From NCBI RefSeq assembly GCF_000516985.1, contig NW_006917091.1, forward strand, positions 4,299,022 to 4,363,021: a DNA stretch of 64,000 nucleotides, in the 5' to 3' direction. The number at the start of each line of letters is the position of its first letter. Position 1 is the first letter of the stretch. The notes beneath the pieces were generated by a model. The model did no database searches. It had not been told where the DNA came from and was given only the letters and a program-made list of their open reading frames with translations. Positions 33,555 through 46,074 of this stretch are shown in pieces. The position numbers were made by a program, and so were the translations under genes. The stretch is from Pestalotiopsis fici W106-1 (lineage: Eukaryota > Ascomycota > Sordariomycetes > Amphisphaeriales > Sporocadaceae).

Positions 33555-34413
33555 TATTGGAGCAAATGTTGTCCCTGCCGTTGTGCTGATGCGCCGTTTA
33601 TTGATTTGGTTTTTGAAAATGAAAGCGAACCCGACGTGGGAATGCGAGGCCTTTTCATTAATTCCTGGCACAGCCACGGATATCGTAAGTCGGGTCGCGA
33701 TGTCCAAGTATGGAAGATGGGCATGACTCGAACAAAACCAGAATCCGAATCCGAGGGCTGTGTTGCCAAGCCATTAATTTACGTTCAATTACCCCCACCG
33801 GTATAGACGGGACCGCAGCAGCACCATCATTTCATGCCATACCAGGTCAGGGGTCTTCGAAATAGTCACACCGCAGAATCCTCTCCGTGTAAGTGGTGTT
33901 GACTAGTAATGTGAGCTCCCGGAGTTTGTCCCAAAACGCCCCCACCTAATAAGCCTGCACCTGATCAGAGGCGGATAACATTGAGCACCACTTCCCTTAC
34001 TTGCCATTCATATCGAATTAGTTGAGAATCTAATATCAAGGCATCATTTGAGGCGATAATAATGATTAAAAGAAGAAATTCTGAAATAATAAATTATTGA
34101 GTCAAAGGCGACATGCTTGATATTCTATCATACGCGGCACAATCTTTTGCCATATTGGTTCGTTTTTTCATGCAGCTTGCTCGCCATGATTTCTGTTCCG
34201 AATTTCAACTCGACAAGACCAAAGCGAATTGTGATGGAGATATAATTGGCCGATTGCAGTATAGGATAAGGGGTCCCATCAGCTTACTAGCACTATACAT
34301 AAAAGCTCGTATATAACCGGGGAAGAGTCTAAGCACCCTGTCCTCTCGATGACCACAAACAGTGGGGCTTCTAATAGCGAAGCCTCTTTGGTCTCTTGGG
34401 GTCATCACGTGAA
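33555..34413. other. Intergenic, no gene seen
   Basis: Promoter of the Zn2Cys6 gene plus AT-rich sequence (34020-34110). No supported frame. Confidence 0.4.
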
Positions 34414-35090
34414 CTACACGCTGAGGATTGGGATTCTCTTGACATTTGGCCAAACGTAGGACCCATCTTTGAGGACTTCAGAGGGACCGTAAATGCGGAC
34501 TGTGACAAATTAATGACTATTTCGTGGTAAGTGGTGCTTGTAACTTACATGATAGCGAGAATCCATCCTCAACTGGCAGCCAGTTTCCAGTCCAGTTGGT
34601 CGGGGGAGGATATGCCTTGTCCTGAACTAGAATCTGGAATACTCCGTCTCCAGCACTTGCGTTCGGTCCATACACGTTCTCACCATTGGCATACGTCATG
34701 TTGAAAACTCGGCTCCCGATGCCATATCTATCCAGAGGGTTGGCTATGAGATCCAACTCTGCGTTGTAGGCACATATGTTCCAGAACCCAGTCTCCAGGA
34801 CTGGAGGCTTCCCTGAGAAGGTGAGAAGTAATGAGGTGCTTGAATCCAAACCAGAACCAACCATAGATGGATGGTCAGGATAGAGAGCGAGAGTCTGGGT
34901 TTGTAGTGCAGAAGTGGCTCGAACAGCCTGAACAGCGTAGTGAACTCCATAATTTCCTTGATATGATGGAATGGGGATCGACCAGTTGTTGTTGAGGACG
35001 ATGGAATTTTCTGGATTGGCCACATCTGCAATCATGCTTTCGTTGGCGACATCTTGAGCTACTCCTAAGTCGATACCAGCGGGCCCACGA
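34414..35090 (-). pseudogene. DUF1254/DUF1214 protein, 5'-truncated
   Basis: The C-terminal exons are convincing. One exon runs from about 35090 down to 34549, then intron 34500-34548 (GTAAGT...CACAG), then a last exon 34414-34499 ending SFRIYGPSEVLKDGSYVWP. The protein shows GPAGIDLGVAQDVAN, then GFWNICAYNAELDLIANPLDRYGIGSR and NWLPVEDGFSLSF, all DUF1214 landmarks. Family members have about 450 residues with an N-terminal DUF1254 half. Here the frame meets a stop near 35110 and nothing upstream resembles the missing half. ATG 35035 could start a short product. I read it as a remnant; an unusual 5' exon is the alternative. Confidence 0.6.
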
Positions 35091-36302
35091 GAATTCGACG
35101 CAATGTATCACGTCATTCGAGGAGAACAAACTGTAAGATTGATCGAGTCAACATATTGAGGCTTACATTGTCGACGTAGCGCTACTCTGGTCCAGCAAGG
35201 CTGCGCCGCCAATCCCAGTCTCCATCTAGGTTTGGACTCTTGAAGCCTGATTGGATCGATGTGAAGAGCAATACGAATCCGAGCCTACTTTACTTCCACT
35301 GCACTAGGTCTCCAGTTCAGCTACAAGGGAGTAATTATGCTTGGCAGACGACTCGCATGCCCGAAGCATTTATACCGCCCACGTCGGATTCCGTATTACT
35401 GCTAGTCACTCATACGCGGCGAATAGATAGTAGACCTCAAGATTTCCCGGTCGGCTCAAAGCTGACTGCGTAGTTTCTGGTTAGCCATATGCATCAGTCA
35501 GTCTGAATTTTCGAGTCTATCCTGCACACAAACATGCGTAACCCAGGCGATCAGGAATTGAGAACATTTCTGCACAGCGGCACAGATACACAGATTCTGC
35601 GGAAACCTTCGACTCGACCCAGAGGCTCGAAATGCCAGGAGTTGCGCTTGTGTGCCAGTGAAAGATCAATGATCGTATTGACCAGAGCAGTGAATGCAGC
35701 CTAGTGCTCATATGGACGCTCATTTCGATAAGTACATGTCAACATCGAGGGATGAGGCATGCGTGGTGCAACCAATCGCTGAAATCTTCAGCAACCAACC
35801 GCGATCAACACGCTGCTTGGGGGGAAAGCTCTGGAGAAATTCGGGTTCACTTCCAACAGCAGAATCGAGGAACAACTGAAGCGCGAGATCCACAGGATGT
35901 CGGATGCTATCTAGTGGGAGCAGCAGTGTAGGATCATGCAGGTATACAGCACTTCAATAGAATGTAGGAATTCCTAATGTGCTAGGTTTCGAATTAGGCC
36001 ACCATGGCTTGCGCCGGGGCCGCTGCTGGGAAGAGTTTTGGTTACGCCGACGTCTCCTGCCGCTGCGAATAGTTTTCGCAAAGGCGATACGGATGTCGCT
36101 CAAAACATCGTCCACCAACCCAAATGTCCCTGAGTACCGTTTGCTTGCCAGAACCCTTAGTAAAAGCCGTGATTCTCGTCCTTGTTTGAGCATCATCCCT
36201 GGCCCTAACGGGTAAGAGCCATATGCTCCGCCAGTGAGGACGCAAAGACTGTCAGCTGAGCGAGCGTTATCATGTGGATTGATCATCACAGATTTTGCCA
36301 GC
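35091..36302. other. Intergenic, decayed sequence
   Basis: No supportable gene. A minus-strand frame at 35954-36366 is open (MVFLRAIPHWRIFV...) but shows no family and a basic tail. It overlaps the CxxCARLN remnant in another frame, so I do not call it. Confidence 0.35.
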
Positions 36303-36440
36303 TCAGCCTGAGTCAACGACTTCCGTACAAAGATACGCCAGTGCGGAATAGCCCTCAGGAAGACCATTATAATCGTGGTTCAGGCGGGCACAAGACGGGC
36401 ACATTTCAATTCGTGTATTGAAGCCAGCTCTTAGATTCAT
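36303..36440 (-). pseudogene. Short frame with CxxCARLN motif, related to 32046-32159
   Basis: A 45-residue frame beginning MNLRAGFNTRIEMCPSCARL and continuing NHDYNGLPEGYSALAYLC before a stop. See the partner frame at 32046. Both are minus strand. Confidence 0.35.
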
Positions 36441-36454
36441 TACAGACTCTGATT
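36367..36454 (+). repeat. Diverged 88-bp direct repeat, copy 2
   Basis: Partner of 32087-32174. The pair brackets the Zn2Cys6 gene and the truncated DUF1254 gene. Confidence 0.6.
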
Positions 36455-37516
36455 TCTATATGGGCTTGGCCGGCGTCAAGGGACTTTTAAGCTTGGCCAG
36501 TACATCGGACAAAGTACGACAGGCTCGCCTTTTATGTTTGCCTAGATATCGTGAGGTCTCCAACTAGCTACAGCTGCTGCGACGCCAAGTTCCCGAGCTC
36601 GATGTGCTTCTTTGGTGCACGACTGGCTGTTCGACCAGAACGACCCTTTGACGATCGCTCACACCTCGATCTCAATTTGTGGCGCGCATCGTGCAGCCCT
36701 TGATTGTTAAGACTATTGATAGGATTGTACATATAGCCTCATTCGAAGACATTACGGGAAAAGACCTAACTAAGAGTGGGCCTTCCTGAGCTTTCCAGCA
36801 TGCACAATCCCACTTGTACTTGATATAGTATCCTAAATTACATTGAGCTATTGCATGCCGCGAGCAACATAACTGTGTCATAAGACCGGCAGTGAGTATG
36901 ACGTGTGTATTTTCTTCTCAAGGAGCAAAGCATCACAACTAATTGCTTAGGAAAGCTGTCGGTTGTTGGATCTTTTAACCTTTGTCGACCCTGGGCTTAT
37001 ATAATTGGCTGGGCCTGATCACGATATCAGAGCCTGTGAACCTGCAGACGACAGCCTCTAAAGCCTTGTTTGTGGATGTTTTCTAATTAAGGATCATAAT
37101 GAAGAGATTTTATTGAAAAGGCAGGGCGGATGTAGAAAAGTAAGCGGAAAGTAGAAAATACAGTGAATTAGGAAGCGAAGTGTTGAATATATGTATTTCG
37201 ATTTAGCAAAGCCATTTTTGGATTTCAAGAGTGGTCGATCTTTGCTATTAAATTATAAGGTGATTGGGACTGCTGCAAGGCCTTTCATCTCCTTCCTATC
37301 TAGTTTCTAAACCTGAACATAATGCTTTAGTGAAAAAAAAAACCAGTTTCCGTATCTCTTTCGAGCGAACCTGTGGGATAACAGAACGGAAACGCTGCAT
37401 ACATTTATTAGCAGCAAGTGTCACCAAGTACTGTCCAGAAGCGAGTATAGATTATCGCAAAAGTGCAGATGATTACAGCACTATATTAGATAATAAGAAA
37501 CATTTTGTCCATCCAA
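36455..37516. other. Intergenic left of second tRNA-Gly
   Basis: No gene seen. Bases about 37340-37460 resemble the flank upstream of the first tRNA-Gly (about 2655-2765). Confidence 0.4.
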
Positions 37517-37587
37517 GCACTAGTGGTTTAGTGGTAAAATCCATCGTTGCCATCGATGGGCCCCGCGTTCGATTCGCGGCTAGTGCA
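37517..37587 (+). tRNA. tRNA-Gly (anticodon GCC), second copy
   Basis: It is identical to 2828-2898 except for T at the last D-stem base, which turns a G-C pair into G-U. All other stems and the B box are intact. The T5 run at 37605-37609 can serve as terminator. The strand is the same as that of the first copy. Confidence 0.95.
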
Positions 37588-37604
37588 ACAATTCGGAAAG
37601 CTCC

Positions 37605-37609
37605 TTTTT
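37605..37609 (+). terminator. Pol III terminator of second tRNA-Gly
   Basis: TTTTT lies 18 nt after the tRNA. The surrounding CTTTTTGACT is shared with the first copy. Confidence 0.6.
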
Positions 37610-38034
37610 GACTACTTGAGCAAGGTTGAGGATTTCCTTTTTTGTATCGTGTTCGAGTGCATCCTTCCTTCTACGTGCACCTAATTTACGCGTTTACAGG
37701 GACCGTGGGCGCGTCGGCGGGGCATCTGGGTACCACTCAAACCCATACAGTTGCCTCTGATAGGCTACTGGCTCGAGCCGTACCCAAGAAAATAATCCAA
37801 CAACGACCCAAAGCCCATCACATATTCCTTTGACTTGCCGTAGGAAATTGTAGCCATCTCGCGGAGCAACGACCTTTTTTCATCGGCTTACACTGGGAAC
37901 CCCTGCTTGATCCTCTGAATCGTGATTGGCCTCATTACAACTTCATTGCCCCATCTGGTGCTTCGCTCCACGCATCCCCAGTCCGACTTGTACCTGCACC
38001 CTCGCGACTGAATTCACTGCCCCGGTCCAAAACC

Positions 38035-39314
38035 ATGCCGCCGCGTAAAATCGATACATCGCGCCGCAGTGACGTCTCAATGGCTAGATTCGCGCTCGTA
38101 GAAGGCGATGCCACGCCTACAGCCGAGCCCTCGCCGATTTCCGCAACCGCAGCAGACTCAACAACTGTCCCGCCAGCATCGACGACAGCCAAGACGGCGG
38201 TAGCAGAAACCCCAGATATCGAAATGGAACGCGCCAGCGAGGCGGCACCGCATAGCGACAAGAAGGACAAGGACGCAACGGCGATCGAGGTGTGTGCTTG
38301 TGTGTATTCGGCAGCGGCTCTTCCCTTTTGGGAGCGATTCGTTACCGTGCAGAGCTGGGCGTGCTGACACGGGGAATATGATCACTTATAGGACCTGAAT
38401 CTACCCAAGTCTATCATCACGAGGCTGGCCAAAGGCGTCCTGCCGCCAAACACTCAAATCCAGGCTAATGCCATACTGGCCATGACCAAGGCGGCGACGG
38501 TATTCATAAATCACCTCGCAAATGCGTAAGTACATTCAGAGATCAGAGACGCGAGAAAGATGTAATTGCTAATTACCATCTGTTGCACGTCGGAACAGCG
38601 CAAATGAGCGAACGCAAAACTCGAATAAAAAGACTATAATGCCGCCCGACGTCTTTGATGCCCTCGATGATATTGAATACCCCGAGTTCAAGGAATTGGT
38701 ACAGCAGGAGTTCAAAAGTATGCACCTCTCTACTCTGCCCTCCCAATTCAATGCCCAGTTGCTGGTCTTGATGCTGACGCAGAGACTTGAATCGCCTTAT
38801 AGAATTCAACGAGATCCAGTCCTCGAAACGAAACACCTACCGGCGCAAAGTCGCGGCTGCCAAGAAGGGGGTACCCTATGTCGAGACAAATGGTCCTTTG
38901 CGCGAGCCTCGCGTTCCCGAGGCCACCGGCCCGCCAGGGACAACCTTTATCGAGGACCCGGCCGCCGCCGCGGGCATCGATACGTCGCGGTCCATCAAGA
39001 AGCAGCGCATGTCGGCAGCTGCTGCCACCACGGCCACGGGCGGCGGCGGCGGCCAGCCGGGGTGCGCCGACGACAGCGCCATGGCCGGTGCCGACGCGGA
39101 TACTACGCAGGAGTACCAGGATGCCGAGTCCGAGTCGGACCACGTTGACGAGGATGACGAGGACGAGCCCGGCGATGATGTGGACGAGGAAGAGGACGAT
39201 GAGGAGGAAGAGGGCGCACAGGATGATGATGAGATGCAGGATGCCCTCGAAGAGCGCGAGGAGCAGAATGGCGAGGATGAGGCCCTGGATAACGGCGAGG
39301 ACAGCGACTCGTAA
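38035..39314 (+). CDS. DPB4: DNA polymerase epsilon subunit D / CHRAC histone-fold protein (Dpb4-like)
   Basis: Exons 38035-38289, 38392-38525, 38599-38717 and 38785-39314 give 345 residues. An N-terminal disordered Ala/Thr-rich tail (about 85 residues) precedes the H2B/NF-YB-like histone fold. The fold reads DLNLPKSIITRLAKGVLPPN, AILAMTKAATVFINHLANAANE and MPPDVFDALDDIEYPEFKEL. FNEIQSSKRNTYRRKVAAAKK follows, then a very acidic Asp/Glu tail (about residues 270-345). This order is that of Dpb4/POLE3. It pairs with Dpb3 in the leading-strand polymerase and in ISW2/CHRAC-type remodellers in the nucleus. The last acceptor was chosen as GCAGAG because the earlier CAG would give an immediate stop. 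First conserved gene to the right of the second tRNA-Gly. Confidence 0.92.
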
Positions 39315-39997
39315 GGACGCATCCATGTTCAAGCGAGTGACGGAGTTTTCCGAGGATCCTGAGCGTCCTGTTGGGGACGTGTTCAAGTCCAACACACAAA
39401 GAGTGAAATCTGCATTGCTATCACTTTAGTCTTCAGGCATGGTGCATTTTGGCGATAACGTAGGTTCGCACGTCCGCCGCATGCCATGAGCGATTCGGGA
39501 CAACGATTGCAAGATCGAGACTACGAGCCATCGATATGGCGGGAAAGGGCCATACTTAGGGAAGCAAGCGCATGATTATCTCTGAGAAAAATATGGCAAT
39601 TGGGCAGCAACAGCAGCTGATTGACATACGTTACCCAGCAGTGATATAAAGCTATCAGAAGAGCACTATTCATCATTGATGAGGCTGGCATACGATGCAT
39701 ACAACTTAGGAGAGACAATTTAAGGTGTTTCCACATTGGCATTTGTTTAGATGTGCTGAACATTTTTTCAAGCCTATTGCCGTGTAATGACAAAACTAGA
39801 TACACGCAACTCACCGAGATTGGTACAATCCAGATACTACAGAATGGAAGCTGGTAGTCACAAGCCTTCTGGGTACTCGGATTTCGAAGTGTCTTTATTG
39901 CTGTCTATGATCTCGACAGTCCATCTATCTATCATTCATGTCATTTCCGACCCACCTGTGGCCAATATGTTTGTACAAGTCGGTGCATGCTGTCCCT
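39315..39997. other. Convergent 3' region between DPB4 and DIS3 genes
   Basis: No gene seen. Confidence 0.5.
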
Positions 39998-42900
39998 TCA
40001 AACAGTTCTCACCAACTCCATCTTGGCGCCACGCTTTCCAGTAGCCTCGTCCTTTGCATCACTGATTCTGACAATGACCTTTTGGAATAAGTCGACCGTC
40101 AAGTCTCGGCTGCCAGTCAACTTCAGTGTATAGGTCTCGGCATCATAGACACTATCTGGTTCCGGTTCTGCCAAGTCTCTCAAGCGAATCAGACTCTCGA
40201 TACCAAACTTTGGTACAAGGACGACGAATCCGTTGCTAAAGATCTTCATGACGAATCCTTCCTCCTCGGCCACCCTGCCCTTGAGTGCCTGCCCAACATA
40301 GTAGGCAATAGAAGCGCGGCCGGCGAGCTGCGCGTTGCGATGACGCACATTGATGTTTTTGCACACAGCCTCGAGTTTGCCACGGGATCGCACGGCGGGG
40401 TGCATGGGCTCATAGTCAATGGCAGCAGCCAGTTGACGATGAGCTACCAGATCGGCATAGCGACGGATGGGCGATGTGAAGTGAGTGTAGATTTCTGAAG
40501 CGAGACCATAGTGGCGGAACTCTGGGTAGGCCTGTGTTCCGGCGCAGAAATATTCAGCACTCATCATGCAGCGGGTCGCCATGATACGAATGAGGTTGTT
40601 GAAAAATGGTTCGTTGGTGTCAGTACATCCATCCAGTGAGTCGGCTAGTGCCCGAGACGAATCAACGCGTAGCTCGAGATTACGCTTGACCTTGAGTTGG
40701 TTGGCCAGCTCATCAAAATTTGTCTTGGGCGGTGCTGCATGGCGTCGCAAAATGGCCGTCTGAGGGAAGGCATCGTAGATCTTGCCTGCTACACTGATGT
40801 TGGCGAGCAACATGAATTCTTCAACAAGTGAGTTTGTGTCGAGGAGCTCCTTTGTCTTGACGTCGATTGGGTCCGACGTCTCCGACTCCATCTGCACCTT
40901 GACCTCAGGAGACGACAAGCTCAGCGCTCCTGCATCCATGCGCTTTTGCTTCAGCTTTTTCGAGAGCATGAGGAGGGCGCGCATGCTGTTTGTCAAGTCA
41001 TCCTGCTGCGAAGCATCGTCGATACGTAGCTGTGCCTGCTCGTAGCTGAATGCCTCGCGAGACTTGATGACTGACTTGGTAAAGCGAACATTCACGATAT
41101 CCGCTGACGGGTTAAGCTCCCACAGAACCGAGAAGGCGAAGCGCTCAACATATGGCTTCAAAGAACACAGGTCCGTTCCAAGCAACATTGGCAACATATC
41201 GATACGCTTATCGACCAAGTAGACAGTGGTGCCACGAATACTAGCCTCGTGATCCATAGCATTGCTTGGTTTGACAAAATGTGAGACGTCTGCAATGTGA
41301 ACACCAACCTCGAAGTTTCCGTTCGGCAAGGCTCGAGCGTGTAAGGCGTCATCAATGTCTTGACAGCCAATAGGATCGATACTGCAGATGAGCAAACCGC
41401 GGAGATCCTCGCGGCCTCTCCAACCAGGATCGTCGGTACTTGTCGGCACGCGCCAGTCATGACCCTCTTTTGGTAAGCAGTCCAAGACCGTCTTTGGGAA
41501 CGGACGGTATTGGACATCGTATTCGAGCAACAAGGCCTCTGTCTCGGCCGCCTTGGTCTCAAGCTCGCCCAAGGAGCGGACAAAATGGCCGACGGGATGC
41601 CGAGATTCGCGATCCCAAGAGTCAATGGTGACCAGGACGCGCTTCCCTAAGAGTTCGCCAACTTGCCTTGTACGTATCTTGATCTTTGGGATCTTCTTGT
41701 CCATGGGGATCAAGAAGACCGTTTCTTGCTTTCGTCCTTGCTTTGCAGATGAGCTGACAGAGGTTTGGTCAATGTGGCCAACGTATTGCCTCCAATTTCG
41801 TTTTATGATACCAACAACCTTGGCAGTGGGCTGGGCCCGTCCCTCGGTGCTCGCCAAATGTGTCTTCTTCACCTCCTCTTGGAGCGCCTTTCTCTCCTTC
41901 TCCGTGACTAGGTCCTCGCCCTCATCGCCATCGGCGTTTTCGTTCTTGGTGACGGCTTCTTCCTCGATGATTTTTGTCGAGGGTTCCTTCCACTGTTCTT
42001 TTGGCAAAACTTCGACTACAACGACATCGCCATCGACGGCTCGGTTGATGTTCTCTCTGCCTAGGATGAGGAGGGCCTTTGGGAAAGCCGGTACCCTGAT
42101 CGATCCCTCTAGATAGTTGTAAGGTGATACGTTGAAAATTCCTTGATGTAGCATGCCGTTCTTAACGCCAGTCATCATTTTGGACATGCTGAAGTACTCG
42201 GCGTAGAGGAAGTCGGCAGCCTTCTTGTCGCGGGCAGCGCCTCTCTCCTGCGACTCTGCGATCATGTCCAGCAGCCTCTCGCCATCCTCCAGTCCACTGA
42301 CGTAGTTACGCAAAGTAGTCGCAGGCACATTCTCCTTCTTTGCCTTTTCGATGTTGCCTCTGTCGTCCGTGAGCATGACCACAGTGGGAACACGTTTGCT
42401 CTTGATGTGTGATAAATGGGTGTTGTACCACTCCACGGCTTTCCGCACAGCCCGATCATTTCTGTCGTTGACGCTTTCATCTTGCTCCCTGGCCACGTAT
42501 GTTTCTAGCCTGAACTCGTTGAAGAAAACGTAGAAGCGCTTGTCCTCGCTCTTGGTCAGACTGATGAGCCGGTTGTACAGCGGTAGTGATCGATTCCTGA
42601 GCTCTTCTAGCACAGTCTGGAGCACAATCACATCGTAAAACGCAGAGCTCTGCTCGAACAGATCCATGGCATTGAGCAGTGCATTTGTGTCCGGCACCAA
42701 ATAGTGGCCATTAGGGAAAGCCTTGGTTCCTGCTGGCTTATCCGAAAGCACGGGAGGGCTCACTATACATGTGTTAGACCTCATCTTAGCACTTGTGTAT
42801 TTCTGAACTTACCTTGGCCGGCCGCGTTAGCCGGGGCTCGGCATTTTGAGCACACCTGCGATGAGCAGGGGATATCTTGTCTGAGATAGACCTCACGAAC

Positions 42901-43002
42901 GATCTTTTGGACCTTGCCACTCTTGGTTGATCTGACGTAGACTTTGCTCGACAGGTTCAAATTGCCATTATCACTGGCCGTGGGCCGCTTGAGACTGGTC
43001 AT
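39998..43002 (-). CDS. DIS3: Exosome catalytic subunit Dis3/Rrp44 (RNase II family plus PIN endonuclease)
   Basis: Exons 42813-43002 and 39998-42762, with a 50-bp intron (GTAAGT...TATAG), give 984 residues, the usual size. The N-terminus has the CR3 motif DIPCSSQVCSKC, then a PIN domain with YLVPDTNALLNAMDLFE (Asp88) and VVMLTDDRGN. Cold-shock domains follow. The RNB core has DPIGCQDIDDAL near residue 530 with the metal-binding Asp set, VHIADVSHFVKP, and TSPIRRYADLVAHRQL. A C-terminal S1 domain lies near residues 890-970. Dis3 is the 3'-5' exonuclease and endonuclease of the nuclear and cytoplasmic RNA exosome. All key residues appear intact. Confidence 0.97.
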
Positions 43003-43490
43003 TGTCGCAGCAGCAGCTTCACTATAGATCAGTGAATGGAGGTTGAGTCTCGAACGCCTGTCTTAGCACCAGGCCAGAAATTTGTTGGATGAGCTTTTCG
43101 GGATTGATGATGAAAAAAACGGCCCTGGCGCGCCAAGGCAAACAGAGCCGCCACGGTTAGGAACCACTTTGAAAAAAAGTCCCCGCTATGAGCTAAACCT
43201 AAGTGGCTGCTTCCTTATCGTTATCGGCTCTTACCATGCCTGTCTAGCTCGTAGTCGATACACTAATAAAAGCTGCCCCGCGATCTGGTGGGAAGTCGAT
43301 AGTGGGTGTTGGTCACTGCGTTCCGTGCATGGGTAACACTCCATGTCCCTTGGAAATGGAAACGGGCTTCCCAAGCACCTGGGTCAACCAGGAAAACGCT
43401 CTTCGTTTTTTACCTTTTTGACCCGCAACGTGGCTTTTCTCTGCATCGACTCAGATGGGCCAATCTCAATCTCTACACGCTTCGAGAATT

Positions 43491-43494
<4 letters not shown>

Positions 43495-43524
<30 letters not shown>
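43495..43524 (+). repeat. Poly(A)30 tract
   Basis: Thirty A in a row, about 490 bp upstream of the DIS3 start. No retroelement reading frame precedes it. Confidence 0.9.
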
Positions 43525-43528
<4 letters not shown>

Positions 43529-46054
43529 GGCAACGATGAATGACTTTGGCAAAAGTACCCCTGTAGAAAGAAACCCTTTGCGCTCTTGTGAAGACGATTG
43601 ATCGCTCAGGCGTCTCTCTACATGGTAGACACGACACATTATAGGTGCCTTTCACTTCCAATTCCACGTTGGGGATCATTGAGCTAGTTCGTGCACTGAA
43701 GGCATGAGCATTTGTTGACTGCTAGTAGTGCTCTCTTGGCTTTTGAGTTGCGCGTCACAACCGCGTTTCCGGACAGCTGAACAGCAAGGCCTGGGATGAT
43801 ATGTAATAATCGGATCTCAGTACCAGCCGAGGAATACCAGCCCTTTACATCACGATGCAGAGGTTCGCATACTGTGGCTGCGAAAGAAGGCGGTCCAGAG
43901 GCAAGACTTGCATGTGCGGTCAGTCCATATAAGTGAACAGATGACCGAAACGAATGTCGCAAACCCCCACCTACCGCCCTCTAAAAGATTATGCCGTGTC
44001 ACACAGTCCCCAGAAGGATACCCAAGCCTAGGGCTGCAGAAATACGATGACTCTTTCATATATTAGTCTGAATCAAATGACCCTCGGGCGTTATAGCCGA
44101 CAACTTCATCCATATTCGCTTGCGTCACTATGTCTATATTCCAGAATCATGGTGGGACCCCGAATCAACGCTGCGCCCCTGAAAATAGACCAGTCGAGTT
44201 TGTATGATACGACACGATTATTGAAAACGTTTGAGATTGTGGGCAGAGAATTGCGAAAAGAAAAGAAGAAAAAGACAATTGCCGGGATTTGACATCGATA
44301 ATTTTGCCGTGCATTAGAACTCGTCTCATGAGAACAGATCACACCGTCGGATCATCATCCATGCAGCTTCAGGTGAGACTTCCAGGTTGTCGAGGCGCAA
44401 AGAGCGACAGAGGGCGTGCAAGGTATACCCAACGCTAAGTATACTGCAAAAGCCCCTCGCTTGCTCAAATAGATTCAGTGTCACGTTTGCTCTTGCAGAC
44501 GCAACTCTTAGGTTAGTCTAGTGACAGTGAATTAATTATATACACGGACAACCATCCAAAACAGTGACAGTTGCGGAAGTTAATGGGACATATGCAGGAG
44601 ATAATGGGAAATAACGTTTGGATACCTGCCTACCTACATTAGGCAGAAGGTCGCGGAGCCCGCCCGCTGCTTCGTCCGCTTAGACGGCAGAGCGACCAAC
44701 ATAGCATATAGTCCAACCGGGGTTTAAGGTGCGCTGCGAATGGGGAGGGAAAAAAAAAACGGAGTGGTTGGGTGCAAGTGCAAGATTGGCATCTGCACGA
44801 TAGCCGTTCAAGACACGGCATACATCTTGTCAGATGTCAACATCCGCGCAGCTATAGCGACTGAAGAGGGATCCGATATGCAAGAATCCGTCAATGTTCT
44901 GGCCTGCTGACGCATACTCAAGCTTCGGAATGTTGCGAATCGACAGAACAGTAGAATACAACGTCCCGAAGATGCAACTCCCCACTGTTACCAGAAGCTG
45001 GGGTTTCGAGGAACCATTGTGTTTAAACATGAAACACCGAGATCCATATCGAAACTTTAGGAATATGCTGTGTTCGAGGCCGTCGAGGGAGTTCCGACTG
45101 TCGTGCGACCACTGCTCATTCCGAGCACTATAAATCGTGATTCCTTACTACTGGCCATGCATCCTTTGTTTACAATTTGTCACCAGGATAGGGCGGCTTA
45201 CTTGAAGTAAAGCATATGGAAGTATTTAACTTTTTGCAAGCCGAGTCGTCAGCTGACACCTCAGAAATGCTCGTCAGAGCGGCTGGGTGCAGCGGAAAGA
45301 TGTGCCAGGGCTGCCCATATTGAGAATTTCCCGTCAAGCACTCAACAGTCGAACTGAGCCAGGCTTGGTGACAATAGGCTCTCTCCCTCTTGAGTCGTGA
45401 CTCGCGAATTGCGTGCGTCTGTGTAAGTCAGAGGCTCCTATTGGTATACTGCAAGCAGTTTGGTTCAGGAAAAGCAAATATAAGCTCGTGGCTGATCAGT
45501 GTGACTGTCTGCAGAGCGGGTAGCCAGGGCTGTCCCGTTGGGTGTGCAGAGGGAGGAGGGTCACCACTAACAAGTGGAAACCCCAGTGCAGCTTGTATGA
45601 ATCAAATGCATGTTCTTTTCGGGCCATGATCGATGGAGTGTACTCCAGCGATCAATGGGACAAGGACATGGCCCTCCAAATGCCGAGCTGCTATCCAGAT
45701 TCCGATTGTATTCCACGCAGTATAGAAAGCTAGGTAGTACCTACGGCTAAAGCCCTTGACACAGATTGCCGCCCCGTTTAGTGTATCGGTAGTGTTTGAT
45801 AGTATGGCTGCTTTTCGTGTCTTTTTGTTCCCCATGTCCAATAAAACCAATAACCCTCACGAGAATCTGAGGAAGACCAAGTACCTCGTGGCGCGGGAGG
45901 GTGTCAATCATGGACGCTCTCTTCACTATCAGATAAGTCGCGTTTGCTAAGGTTGTCAGTGTAATGCGCTTGGGCAGGGTGGGGTGAGCGTTCGATGCAC
46001 GACTCGAGACTGCTCTCTTCTGGCATCTTTGCTCTAACAAGATAACCACTTCTT

Positions 46055-46074
46055 GCCTGCCTGCCTGCCTGCCT
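46055..46074 (+). repeat. (GCCT)5 microsatellite
   Basis: Five perfect copies. Confidence 0.9.

Noticed and set aside
35954..36366. 137-codon minus-strand frame with basic tail
   Set aside because: It starts at an ATG but shows no recognised family and overlaps the CxxCARLN remnant in another frame, so I cannot support it as a gene.
38876..39322. Ser-rich minus-strand frame over the DPB4 tail
   Set aside because: It is the antisense of the Asp/Glu repeat tract of Dpb4.
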